From: Thermodesulfovibrionales bacterium
GTDB taxonomy: Bacteria > Nitrospirota > Thermodesulfovibrionia > Thermodesulfovibrionales > Dissulfurispiraceae
Reading direction: 5' to 3'
Assembly (NCBI GenBank): GCA_026415415.1
Contig: JAOAHE010000011.1
Span: 1 to 39,066, forward strand
Length of the DNA stretch: 39,066 nucleotides
Position numbers and translations under genes: made by a program. Below, piece by piece: positions 7,742-16,842 of the stretch (its first letter is position 1; each line of letters begins with the position of its first letter). The notes under the pieces are model-generated. The model ran no database searches and was not told the DNA's origin. It saw only the letters and a program-made list of their open reading frames with translations.

Positions 7742-9298
7742 TTATTTATAAAAGCCATCGGATACATCGCTGAAAGCACTGCTTAAGCAGTTAATAATGT
7801 CTGAGGCTAACATGCTTTGTTGAGTTATTTTATCAGCTGCTATATCCCCTGCTAAGCCATGTAGATAGACCCCACAAATAGCAGCATTTATGGGTGAAAG
7901 CCTCTGCCCAATAAGCGATGTTATTATACCTGTAAGGACATCACCAGAACCTGCCGTCGCCATTCCAGGATTACCAGTAGTATTTATGTATATATCCCCT
8001 TTGGGTGAAGCAACTACTGTTGGCACACCTTTTAATACTAAAACCACATTGTATTCTTTGGCAAATTTAGTGGCTATTTCAATTCGGTTTTTCTCTATAT
8101 CTTTAATAGTTAGATTTGTTTTAAAAGAAGAATTCCACAACCGCATCATCTCTCCAGGATGAGGAGTTAAGACAACAGATGCTTTAGAGTTATTAAGAGT
8201 GTCTGGATCAAAACAGAGAGAGTTTATCCCGTCAGCATCAATAACAATAGGGATCGGGCAGCTCTTTACTATTTGCCTCACAATCTCTTGGGTGTCAGTT
8301 GATACGCCAATACCTGGTCCTATAGCAAGGGCATCAATTTTTTCTGACAAAAAAGAAACAATCTGAGGTAGTGCTTTAGCTGAAAACTCTCCTTTACCAC
8401 TGTCTTCCACTATTAGGGTCATTTCCTCTGTTACCCTGCTTTGAATAATTTCAGAAATACCCTTAGGTATAGCAATAGTTACAAGACCTGAGCCAGATCT
8501 TAAAGCTGCTTTTGAGCATAGTAAAGCTGCCCCTGTTTTACCCTTTGAGCCAGCGACAACTAATATATGGCCATAGTTACCTTTATGAGAATAATTATCT
8601 CTCGGGGTAAGGAAACTACTTATAAAAGATTTCTCTATTAGATTTTTTTTGAGATTTTCATGATTAATCAGTTTTATATCAAAACCTATATCTTCAACAA
8701 ACAACCTCCCTCTATAAAGAGCTCCTGGGAAAAGATAATGTCCTAACTTAGGTAGTCCAAATGTGACAGTGATATCTGCCTTGACAGCATCGCCCATTAT
8801 CTGACCTGTATCAGAGGAAACCCCTGATGGTACATCTACAGATACAACCGGACAACCTGAAGATTTAATCTGTCTAAATATCCTAATAAAGGTATCACCC
8901 ACCTCTTTATTTAGTCCTGTGCCAAAAATCGCATCTACAACTATAGCACTATGCAAATCCGAATAGGTTACAGATGATGTAAAAGAGATTTCTATATTAA
9001 ATCTTTTCGCTATCCTATACTGGATAGCACAATCTTTACTTAGCTCATCTTCTGAGGCTATAATTATAACCTTTGATCTGTATCCCCAGTTCTTAAGAAT
9101 TCTTGCCACCACTAATCCATCGCCACCATTATTACCTCTGCCTGATAATACAACAACTTTTTTAGGAGGAAATAGTTCTCTTATCTTCAAAGCAACAGCT
9201 AAGCCAGCTCTTTCCATCAAAACAACAGATGGAATACCATAATCATCAATAGTAATTCTGTCTATTTCCCTCATTTCTTGTGCTGTAACAATCTTCAT
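7742..9298 (-). CDS. nnr: Bifunctional NAD(P)H-hydrate epimerase / ADP-dependent dehydratase
   Basis: A 518-residue cytoplasmic repair enzyme that recycles damaged NADHX and NADPHX. The N-terminal epimerase domain (YjeF_N, about 1–215) shows SGRGNNGGDGLVVARIL (52–68), VDAIFGTGLNKEV and SVDVPSGVSSDTG. The C-terminal dehydratase domain (carbohydrate-kinase fold, about 235–510) shows AGSKGKTGAALLCSKAALR, ALAIGPGIG, VLTPHPGEM and the nucleotide-binding TAGSGDVLTG. Both halves are complete and the length is the usual one for the fused bacterial form. The ATG is preceded by GAGGT. It is divergent from the radical SAM operon and ends at the convergent hairpin. Confidence 0.95.
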   Translation of the reverse strand: MKIVTAQEMREIDRITIDDYGIPSVVLMERAGLAVALKIRELFPPKKVVVLSGRGNNGGDGLVVARILKNWGYRSKVIIIASEDELSKDCAIQYRIAKRFNIEISFTSSVTYSDLHSAIVVDAIFGTGLNKEVGDTFIRIFRQIKSSGCPVVSVDVPSGVSSDTGQIMGDAVKADITVTFGLPKLGHYLFPGALYRGRLFVEDIGFDIKLINHENLKKNLIEKSFISSFLTPRDNYSHKGNYGHILVVAGSKGKTGAALLCSKAALRSGSGLVTIAIPKGISEIIQSRVTEEMTLIVEDSGKGEFSAKALPQIVSFLSEKIDALAIGPGIGVSTDTQEIVRQIVKSCPIPIVIDADGINSLCFDPDTLNNSKASVVLTPHPGEMMRLWNSSFKTNLTIKDIEKNRIEIATKFAKEYNVVLVLKGVPTVVASPKGDIYINTTGNPGMATAGSGDVLTGIITSLIGQRLSPINAAICGVYLHGLAGDIAADKITQQSMLASDIINCLSSAFSDVSDGFYK

Positions 9299-9432
9299 AT
9301 TTTAACCTCACAAAAATTTATCAAATTACTTTATAGTATTAATACAAAATTATACCCATCAATAGTATTGTAAATAAAGGATATTCACAAAATTTCTTGC
9401 TCAAATTTTATATTAGATGATATTTTAAAAGA

Positions 9433-11898
9433 GTGAACTTTTCTTTGTTTATATCCCCAAGTCGGTACATCAACTCAGAGATTAACAGTATCAAAAAAAA
9501 ACACCAAGAGGGAATAATTCTTAATTGCGCATTAGTTTTTCCAGATATCTATGAAGTAGGGATGTCCCATATCGGTCTAAAGATTTTATACGAGATTATA
9601 AACTCCTTACCCTATGCATCAGCTGAAAGAGCTTTTTCCCCATGGATAGATCATGAACATTACTTAAGATATAATAACCTAAAATTGACTTCATTGGAGT
9701 CACATAAACCTCTAAAAGACTTTGATCTTGTAGGATTTAGTCTGCAATATGAACTATCCTACCCAACTGTCTTAAATATTTTAGATCTTGCAGGTATACC
9801 TATTTATACTGAAGACAGACTAAACCACAAAGGTCATCAACCTTTGGTTATAGCTGGTGGACCTTCAACTGTAAATCCTCTTCCCCTAAAACCCTTTATA
9901 GATGCATTCCTCATAGGTGATGGCGAAGAGGCTATTTTAGAGCTTTTAGAGACCATGAGAAGATGGAAAATAGAAAATGGTATAGATAGAGAAAGCTTAC
10001 TTAAAGAGATAGCAAAAATTGAAGGGTTTTATGTCCCTATTCTGCATAAAAACGATACAAAAATTAAAAGAAGATTTATACCAGACCTTGATCTTGCTCC
10101 TTATCCTTTAAAGCCAATAGTGCCTTTCAAGAGGATTATCCACGACAGAGTTGCCGTTGAGATTTCACGTGGTTGTGCAATGGGTTGTAGGTTCTGTCAA
10201 GCAGGGATAATATACAGACCTTTAAGAATGCGATCACCACAAAAAGTCATTGAAATTGCTGAAAAATCACTTGATTGCACGGGATATGAGGAGTTGTCTT
10301 TAGTCTCTTTAAGCTCAGGTGATTATCCATTCCTATATGATGTTATGAGGAAACTTAATAATAGATTCAAAGCCTCAAAAGTTGCTTTATCATTGCCCTC
10401 CTTGAGGGTTGGATCGGTCAATAAGGAAATTCTAAAGGAGATCAAATCAGTAAAAAAAACTGGTTTTACTATCGCACCTGAAGTCGCAACTGACAGACTA
10501 AGAAGCATAATTAATAAAAATTTCTCTGAAGAAGATTATGAAAAAGCTTTAATAACTTTATTCTCAGAAGGATGGCTTAATTTAAAACTTTACTTTATGA
10601 TTGGTCTACCTTTTGAACAACAACAAGATATTGAAGAGATTCCTAAAATGGTTACCAAAGCTATCAAGATCGCAAAAAGATACTCAAAAAGATTTGTAAA
10701 TATAAGTGTAACCATTTCTCCATTTAATCCAAAACCTCATACCCCCTTTCAGTGGTTTGGTAGAGCCTCCTCTGAAGATATACAAAAAAAGCTAACTTAC
10801 CTAAAAGAAATTTTTTTCTCAAAAAAGATAAAGTTTAAAGGACACAATGAGAATATAAGTCTTCTTGAGGCAGCTTTTTCAAGAGCAGACGAAAATATCT
10901 CCAAACTAATATTAAAAGCATGGGAATTAGGATGCAGGTTAGACGCATGGACTGAGTGCTTTGACTTCAATAAATGGAATGAGGCAATGAATATTACTTC
11001 TATTGACGTTTATAAATATGCAGAGAAAAGTTATAAAATAGATGATCCATTACCATGGGGAATTATTGATGTTGGAGTAAAAAAATCTTTTTTAGTTAGT
11101 GAACTTCAAAAAGCCATCTCATCTCAGCGAAGTTATACCTGCAATAAGTCTTGTTTATCTTGCGGTATCAACTGTACTGAGATAAAGAAACAACAGACCC
11201 TTTTAAAAAACATAGATGAAAACTCACAAGAAAAATCTGAAGACTTTTACAAAATACTCTCACAAGATACTTTAAGGGTCAGAGTTGAATATTGTAAAAA
11301 AGATCTCATGAGATATTTATCTCATCATGAATTAATCTCAACTATTCTAAGAGGCTTAAGAAGGGCAAAAATCCCCGTTGTTTACTCTCAAGGATTCACC
11401 CCATCACCTCTTGTATCTTTTTGCCCACCTTTAAATGTTGGCGTTGAAGGTGAGAGAGAATATTTTGATATGATTGTATTTGAACCATTTGATCTGATTA
11501 AACATCAACAGACACTAAATACAGTCTTACCTGAAGGGATAAAAGTCTCTAAAATGGCTATTATCAGTAAAGATGAGCCTTCATTGGACAGCTTTATTAG
11601 ACGCTATGAGTATCAAATAACAATAGACAATGATGATCTCCTCCATTTAAAATCAAAAAAGCATGAAATAGAAAAAAAAGATAAAAAAATAGATATTTCT
11701 GAAAATATTGAGGATATAATATTAAATATAGATGTAAAAGGCAAACAGACTATTAACATAATTCTAAAAGATACAGATACTTATCAAGTGAGATTAAGCG
11801 AAGTTGTAGAAAAGTTATTCAATAAAAACATAAATGAGCTTAAAATCAGAAGATTAAATTTATTTGGCTGGAAAAAAGAATGGGTGGTACCGCTGTGA
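9433..11898 (+). CDS. Radical SAM fusion protein (TIGR03960 type with C-terminal DUF2344/TIGR03936)
   Basis: An 821-residue protein starting with GTG. An N-terminal B12-binding-like region (about 25–180, with VFPDIYEVGMSHIGLK and VIAGGPSTVNPLPL) is followed by the radical SAM core; CAMGCRFC (Cys248, Cys252, Cys255) is the CxxxCxxC cluster site. A second cysteine group, CNKSCLSCGINC, lies near residue 575 and could hold another cluster. The last 200 residues match the DUF2344 domain, which in many bacteria is a separate protein. The substrate is unknown. The family is known to sit beside ribonuclease G and ribosomal protein genes, as here, suggesting an RNA or ribosome modification. The stop codon overlaps the next start. 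Confidence 0.9.
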   Translation: MNFSLFISPSRYINSEINSIKKKHQEGIILNCALVFPDIYEVGMSHIGLKILYEIINSLPYASAERAFSPWIDHEHYLRYNNLKLTSLESHKPLKDFDLVGFSLQYELSYPTVLNILDLAGIPIYTEDRLNHKGHQPLVIAGGPSTVNPLPLKPFIDAFLIGDGEEAILELLETMRRWKIENGIDRESLLKEIAKIEGFYVPILHKNDTKIKRRFIPDLDLAPYPLKPIVPFKRIIHDRVAVEISRGCAMGCRFCQAGIIYRPLRMRSPQKVIEIAEKSLDCTGYEELSLVSLSSGDYPFLYDVMRKLNNRFKASKVALSLPSLRVGSVNKEILKEIKSVKKTGFTIAPEVATDRLRSIINKNFSEEDYEKALITLFSEGWLNLKLYFMIGLPFEQQQDIEEIPKMVTKAIKIAKRYSKRFVNISVTISPFNPKPHTPFQWFGRASSEDIQKKLTYLKEIFFSKKIKFKGHNENISLLEAAFSRADENISKLILKAWELGCRLDAWTECFDFNKWNEAMNITSIDVYKYAEKSYKIDDPLPWGIIDVGVKKSFLVSELQKAISSQRSYTCNKSCLSCGINCTEIKKQQTLLKNIDENSQEKSEDFYKILSQDTLRVRVEYCKKDLMRYLSHHELISTILRGLRRAKIPVVYSQGFTPSPLVSFCPPLNVGVEGEREYFDMIVFEPFDLIKHQQTLNTVLPEGIKVSKMAIISKDEPSLDSFIRRYEYQITIDNDDLLHLKSKKHEIEKKDKKIDISENIEDIILNIDVKGKQTINIILKDTDTYQVRLSEVVEKLFNKNINELKIRRLNLFGWKKEWVVPL

Positions 11899-13400
11899 GT
11901 GCTGAGCTGATAATAAACGCTATGGGTGAAGAAAATAGGGTTGCCCTATTAGAAGACGGACAAGTTGTTGAACTTTATATTGAACGCAGAAGAGATGCCA
12001 GTCTTGTTGGCAATATTTATAAAGGCAAGGTCATTAAAGTATTACCAGGCATGCAATCATCATTTATAGATATAGGTTTAGAGAAAGCAACCTTTCTTTA
12101 TGTTGCAGACATAATGAGAGATCTTGAAGAATACTATTCTGCTTTTGTTGATAATGAGATTGTAAATATTGATTACAACAGAAATGAATTTATTGGCAAA
12201 CCCCTCTCTATTGAAGAGCTAATTCAAGAAGGACAAGAACTCCTTGTCCAAGTCTCAAAAGATCCTATCGGTACAAAAGGTGCAAGAGTGACCTCCTATA
12301 TTACTATTCCTGGTAGATACATTGTTCTGATGCCCAACGTTGAACATATAGGAATTTCCCGGAGGATTGAAAATGAAGAGACAAGACAACGGTTGAAAAA
12401 TATTGCTGCAGAAATAAAACCTAAAAATTTTGGTCTCATCATGAGAACCGCCAGTGAAGATGCAACAAAAGAGGAGATTTGCAAAGACTTAGAGTTTTTA
12501 TTGTTACTTTGGGAAAATATTCAGATGAAAAAAGACAAATTAGCAGCTCCAGCTCTTCTTTATAGTGATATGGACTTGCTGTTTAGATCTGTCAGAGACT
12601 TTATGACTCATGATGTAGAGAGACTTGTAATAGATTCACCTGAAGAATATGAAAGATTAAGAGAATTTGCAAAAAATTACTTCCCAAAGTTGATAGATAA
12701 AATAGAGTTGTATGAAGGTAAAGAACCAATTTTTGATGCATTTGCCATAGAGCTTGATATCTCAAGGGCTTTAGGCAGAAGGGTTTGGCTAAAATCGGGA
12801 GGATACATCGTTATAGATCAAACTGAAGCCATGACAGTTATAGATGTAAACACAGGGAAGTTTGTTGGCAAAGAGAGTCTTGAGGAGACTATTTTAAAAA
12901 CAAACCTCGAAGCAGCTAAAGAGATTGCCTATCAAATAAGGCTTAGAAACATAGGTGGGATCATAATTATAGATTTTATAGATATGGAAAAAGTTGAAAG
13001 CAGAGAAAAAGTACTAAGAGCTTTTACAGATTTCATGAAAAAAGATAGATCAAAAAGCACTATTTATAATATCTCAGAATTAGGCATAGTGCAAATGACA
13101 AGAAAGAGAGTAAGAGATAGCCTTGAAAGGGTTCTCTGTGAAAACTGTCCTTACTGTGAAGGTAGAGGGTTTGTAAAGTCTACAAGAACTATAACCTATG
13201 AGATTTTAAGGAAATTAAAGAAAATGAATCCTCAAAAAGGTTCAACTATTATAATAAACGCTAATCCAGCGGTTGCTGAACTACTGTCTGATGAAGAAAG
13301 ATCAGCCGTTGAGGATGTTGAGAAGACCTTTAATGTAAATATAATTATTAAAGAAGACAATAACATCCATCAAGAAAATTATAAAATCTCTGTTGTATAA
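11895..13400 (+). CDS. rng: Ribonuclease G/E family endoribonuclease
   Basis: An Rne/Rng-family single-strand RNA endonuclease for rRNA and mRNA processing. From the start chosen here it has 501 residues. An S1-like RNA-binding domain (GNIYKGKVIKVLPGMQSSFI) is followed by the DNase I-like catalytic domain; VIDVNTGKFVG and IIIIDFIDMEK carry the two metal-binding aspartates, and CPYCEGRG is the zinc-link. The long scaffold tail of RNase E is absent, so this is an RNase G. I chose GTG at 11895 because it overlaps the upstream TGA as GTGA and gives VSAELIINA, the family's usual beginning; ATG at 11880 in the same frame adds five residues and cannot be excluded. Confidence 0.93.
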   Translation: MSAELIINAMGEENRVALLEDGQVVELYIERRRDASLVGNIYKGKVIKVLPGMQSSFIDIGLEKATFLYVADIMRDLEEYYSAFVDNEIVNIDYNRNEFIGKPLSIEELIQEGQELLVQVSKDPIGTKGARVTSYITIPGRYIVLMPNVEHIGISRRIENEETRQRLKNIAAEIKPKNFGLIMRTASEDATKEEICKDLEFLLLLWENIQMKKDKLAAPALLYSDMDLLFRSVRDFMTHDVERLVIDSPEEYERLREFAKNYFPKLIDKIELYEGKEPIFDAFAIELDISRALGRRVWLKSGGYIVIDQTEAMTVIDVNTGKFVGKESLEETILKTNLEAAKEIAYQIRLRNIGGIIIIDFIDMEKVESREKVLRAFTDFMKKDRSKSTIYNISELGIVQMTRKRVRDSLERVLCENCPYCEGRGFVKSTRTITYEILRKLKKMNPQKGSTIIINANPAVAELLSDEERSAVEDVEKTFNVNIIIKEDNNIHQENYKISVV

Positions 13401-13444
13401 GTGAAACCTCAGAAAAGTCTTTTTTGCCTAAAGAGAGTTAAAAA

Positions 13445-14254
13445 ATGTTTGAGAAATATGAAGAACTGCTATCCTTATTAAAAAACATGGGGTCTTTACT
13501 GTTAGCTTTTTCAGGAGGCGTTGATAGCACTTTGCTACTTAAAGCTGTTAAAGACTCCCAAATAAGAGCTTATGCGGTAACCTCTGTATCAGAAGTAGTG
13601 CCTAACTCAGAGGTCAAGGATGCGTTAGAATTACTAAAGTTTTTTCAAATAAATCACTTAGTAATAAAAACAACGATATTATCCAATCCTAACTTTACAG
13701 ATAATTCTTTTAATAGGTGTTTTTATTGTAAAGACGAATTTTTTACAAAGCTTAGAGAAATTGCTAAAGAGTTTAATCTTAACTTTATAGTTGATGGAAG
13801 TAATTCTGACGACATCTCAGATTGGAGGCCAGGTATGAGGGCAGCTAAAAAACATTGCATACGGAGCCCTTTAATGGAGATAGGGTTTACAAAAACTCAA
13901 ATTAGAGAATTGTCCCGTCAACTCAACTTACCAACCTGGGCAAAACCTTCTTCAGCATGTTTGGCTACACGAATTCCTTATGGAGTTAAAATTGAGATGT
14001 CAGCCCTGAAAATGGTAGAGAAAGCTGAGAATTTCTTAAAAAATTTGGGATTTAATATAGTAAGAGTTAGAAATTATAACGGTTTCGCCGGCATAGAAGT
14101 ACCTCTTGATGATTTCTATATATTTAACAATACTGAGATTAGAAAAAACATCTTTGATTACTTAAAATCATTAGGATTTAAACAAGTATTCATTGATATA
14201 GAAGGCTTCAGAAGTGGAAAACTTAATGAAATTTCTTACTCAAGCCAAAGATAG
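13445..14254 (+). CDS. larE: LarE-family pyridinium-dicarboxylate sulfurtransferase
   Basis: A 269-residue PP-loop ATP pyrophosphatase. LAFSGGVDSTLLL (20–32) is the PP-loop, and PSSACLATRIPYG (168–180) contains Cys172, the position of the sulfur-donating cysteine in Lactiplantibacillus LarE. LarE makes the sulfur groups of the nickel-pincer nucleotide, the cofactor of lactate racemase LarA and relatives. This copy also has RCFYC (Cys92, Cys95). Three such cysteines occur in LarE forms proposed to bind a [4Fe-4S] cluster and act catalytically rather than by sacrificing the cysteine. No larA, larB or larC is in the window. It lies between rng and a GlcF-like gene and overlaps the latter. Confidence 0.88.
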   Translation: MFEKYEELLSLLKNMGSLLLAFSGGVDSTLLLKAVKDSQIRAYAVTSVSEVVPNSEVKDALELLKFFQINHLVIKTTILSNPNFTDNSFNRCFYCKDEFFTKLREIAKEFNLNFIVDGSNSDDISDWRPGMRAAKKHCIRSPLMEIGFTKTQIRELSRQLNLPTWAKPSSACLATRIPYGVKIEMSALKMVEKAENFLKNLGFNIVRVRNYNGFAGIEVPLDDFYIFNNTEIRKNIFDYLKSLGFKQVFIDIEGFRSGKLNEISYSSQR

Positions 14255-15443
14255 TAATTTAAAGAACTTAAGAAACTATAGCAACTGTGTCAGATGTGGT
14301 AAGTGTAAAGCACATTGCCCTACTTATCTCGAAAACCCCTCAGAGTCAATGAGCAGCCGCGGGAGAATTGCAATTATTAATAAATTCAATGGTGGCCAAT
14401 TACAATTCTCTAATAAGTTATATGAAAGTCTATATAGCTGCATCTTATGTGGCTCTTGCAGTAAAGCATGCCCTATGAGGATAGAGATTACAGAGTCTAT
14501 ATATGAAATAAGGAAAAAACTTAAAGAGCATAAAAAAAACATTTTCTTAGACAATTTTTTAAAATTCGTCTTTAAAAGCCATCACCAAACCTTTCTAACC
14601 TTGAAAGTATTAAAACTTATAGCTGATATCCCTAAGATAAATGCTCTATATCCTTTTAAATATCTAAATAGGTATGGCGTTATCAAAGTTAACAACGCGC
14701 TGCGAGGAAAAAATTTTGTATATAAAACTATAGACTCAAAAGCAAGGATAGCCATGTTTACAGGATGTCTGGTAAATTGCCTTTTTACCTCTTATGGTAA
14801 AAATCTAATAAATCTTTTAAACACAATGGGCTACGACGTTATACTACCTGCTGCAGAGGTTTGCTGTGGCGCACCATTACTTGAGGCTGGCTTAGAAGGT
14901 GATGCTATGAAACTTGCAGAGATGAACTTGCATGCTTTTAAGAATCTAAACGTTCAGTATACAATTTGTTTATGTCCTACCTGCATTCATTTTATTAAGA
15001 ATATTTATAGTAAGTATTTAGGACAATCCATCGAAAACGCCATAGACATATCAACTTTTTTAATTCTTAAAAAGGAAGAATTCAAACAATTATTAATAAA
15101 AGGATTGGAAGGGAAAAAATTTAAAGAAAAAATCGTTTATCATGACCCTTGTCATCTAAAAAATAGCTTATCTATATACAATGAGCCAAGAAAGGTTTTG
15201 AATTATATGGGCTTCAATATCTTAGAGCCATCTGAAAGTGGTTGTTGTGGTTTTGGAGGTTCCTTTGGGTTAAACTTTGAAAAACTATCAGAGAGCATTC
15301 TAAATAGAAGACTTTCTGCTTATAAAGATGCAGATATGGTTGTTACTGCCTGTCCAGGTTGTGTTCTTCAGTTAAATACTGGAGGTAGAAGCTTAAAGAT
15401 AAGCCATATCATTGATTTATTAGGTAAGCTTAATAGTAATTGA
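14226..15443 (+). CDS. GlcF-like (Fe-S)-binding subunit with two CCG domains
   Basis: A protein of 405 residues from ATG 14226 (GTG 14214 in the same frame adds four). Two [4Fe-4S] ferredoxin motifs come first: CVRCGKCKAHCP (Cys21, 24, 27, 31) and CILCGSCSKACP (Cys72, 75, 78, 82). Two cysteine-rich CCG domains follow, visible as VCCGAPLLEAG and SGCCGFGGSFGL, with HDPCHLKN between. This is the plan of the iron-sulfur subunit of glycolate oxidase and of D-lactate dehydrogenase complexes, which passes electrons from a flavin subunit to the quinone pool or another acceptor. No FAD subunit is adjacent, so the exact substrate is open; LarE just upstream makes lactate a reasonable guess. The ATG has GTGGA at suitable distance. 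Confidence 0.85.
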   Translation: MKFLTQAKDSNLKNLRNYSNCVRCGKCKAHCPTYLENPSESMSSRGRIAIINKFNGGQLQFSNKLYESLYSCILCGSCSKACPMRIEITESIYEIRKKLKEHKKNIFLDNFLKFVFKSHHQTFLTLKVLKLIADIPKINALYPFKYLNRYGVIKVNNALRGKNFVYKTIDSKARIAMFTGCLVNCLFTSYGKNLINLLNTMGYDVILPAAEVCCGAPLLEAGLEGDAMKLAEMNLHAFKNLNVQYTICLCPTCIHFIKNIYSKYLGQSIENAIDISTFLILKKEEFKQLLIKGLEGKKFKEKIVYHDPCHLKNSLSIYNEPRKVLNYMGFNILEPSESGCCGFGGSFGLNFEKLSESILNRRLSAYKDADMVVTACPGCVLQLNTGGRSLKISHIIDLLGKLNSN

Positions 15444-15445
15444 AA

Positions 15446-16609
15446 ATGTATGAAAAAGTAATAATAGATAAAACAGATAGGCTTAGAAGAGGATATCAAT
15501 GGGTATTCTCAAACGAGATAGCCTCAGATTTCAAACACTTTATCCCTGGCTCTTTAGTAGAACTTTGGGATAAAAAAAATAAATTTCTTGGAATTGGTTA
15601 CATCAACCCCCATAGCCTTATCACAATTCGTATCTTAAGCAGAAAAAAAGAAGAGATTAATAATGATTTCTTTCACAAAAGAATAATTGAAGCATTAAAC
15701 TATAGGAAAAAGCTTAATCTAAATAGAGATTTTGTAAGATTAGTTTATAGTGAAGGGGATTTCATCCCTGGCTTAATAGTAGATAAGTTTGCTGAGTGTC
15801 TTGTTGTTCAAATAAACACAGCTGGGTTAGAGATCATAAAAGATACTATCCTAAATATTTTAGAAAATACTCTAAATCCTAAAATAATAGTTTTAAGAAA
15901 TGACAGCCCAAGTAGAGTCATTGAAGGCTTACAATCTGAGATAAAGGTTATAAAAGGTAGTTTAGAAAGTCCCCCTGTTATAAAGGAAGATGATGTATTA
16001 TTTGAAGTTAATCCTTTAGAGTCTCAAAAAACAGGTTTCTTCATAGATCAGTCTGAGAACAGGCAAGCTTTTTCAAAATATATTAGAGAAGGGATAGGTT
16101 TAGATGTTTTTTGCAATACAGGTGCATGGGGACTTCATCTTGCTAAGAAAGGATGTATAGTGATCGGAATTGATGAATCTCCAAAGGCTTTACAGCAAGC
16201 TCAACGAAACATTGAGATAAACAAGGTCAAATCAAACTATAGGATTATCCAACAAGACGCTTTTAACTTTTTAAAACAAAAAGCTTTAGAAGGTGAACAA
16301 TATGACTTTATTATTTTAGATCCCCCTGCCTTTGTAAAGAGCAAACAAAAAATTAAAGAAGCAATCAAAGGATATATAGACTTGAACAAAAAAGCCTTTA
16401 TGCTACTTAAAAAAGATGGCTTTTTAGCTACATCCTCATGTTCCTACCATATAGCAAGAGAAACATTTAGAGAGATTATAACCATAGCTAGCAATAGTGC
16501 TGGTAAAACCCCAAAACTATTTGAGTTTCGCTCACAAAGTTTAGATCACCCTATACTTCTAAATATGCCCGAGACAGAGTACTTAAAATGTGTCTTTTTG
16601 AAAGTTTAA
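15446..16609 (+). CDS. rlmI: Class I SAM-dependent rRNA methyltransferase, RlmI-like
   Basis: A protein of 387 residues. The N-terminal PUA domain (1–75, RGYQWVFSNEI) binds RNA. The middle region has KTGFFIDQSENR (195–206), typical of the RlmI/RlmK group. The AdoMet-binding motif is LDVFCNTGAWGLHLAKKG (219–236), and the catalytic region has LDPPAF (291–296) and TSSCSYHI near 335. RlmI makes 5-methylcytosine in 23S rRNA; the exact site here is inferred from the family. ATG 15446 is used; TTG 15440 would overlap the previous stop and adds two residues. It is the last gene of the plus-strand run. No clear terminator follows. Confidence 0.85.
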   Translation: MYEKVIIDKTDRLRRGYQWVFSNEIASDFKHFIPGSLVELWDKKNKFLGIGYINPHSLITIRILSRKKEEINNDFFHKRIIEALNYRKKLNLNRDFVRLVYSEGDFIPGLIVDKFAECLVVQINTAGLEIIKDTILNILENTLNPKIIVLRNDSPSRVIEGLQSEIKVIKGSLESPPVIKEDDVLFEVNPLESQKTGFFIDQSENRQAFSKYIREGIGLDVFCNTGAWGLHLAKKGCIVIGIDESPKALQQAQRNIEINKVKSNYRIIQQDAFNFLKQKALEGEQYDFIILDPPAFVKSKQKIKEAIKGYIDLNKKAFMLLKKDGFLATSSCSYHIARETFREIITIASNSAGKTPKLFEFRSQSLDHPILLNMPETEYLKCVFLKV

Positions 16610-16842
16610 GTTACAATTATCATCAATCTAAATATTCTTACAACTTAATGTAAATTTTTTATTTAAATTTATTGTTAAAAAAATTAGAGATAGCTAAATG
16701 CAAACTGGATAAATTTAGTATTTAATTAAATAACTTTACAGTTATCTAACATAAGTAAATCAATCCCATATCTTACTGAGATGTTTTTTTATGAGATATC
16801 TTTATGTTAATGTATTTAATAAAAGTAGAAATATAAACCCAA

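Noticed and set aside
16740-16842. Hairpin-like ATATCT/AGATAT pair near 16769–16800 as a terminator between rlmI and hemL
   Set aside because: The stem is only six A/T-rich pairs with a long loop, and the T run is inside the loop rather than after the stem.
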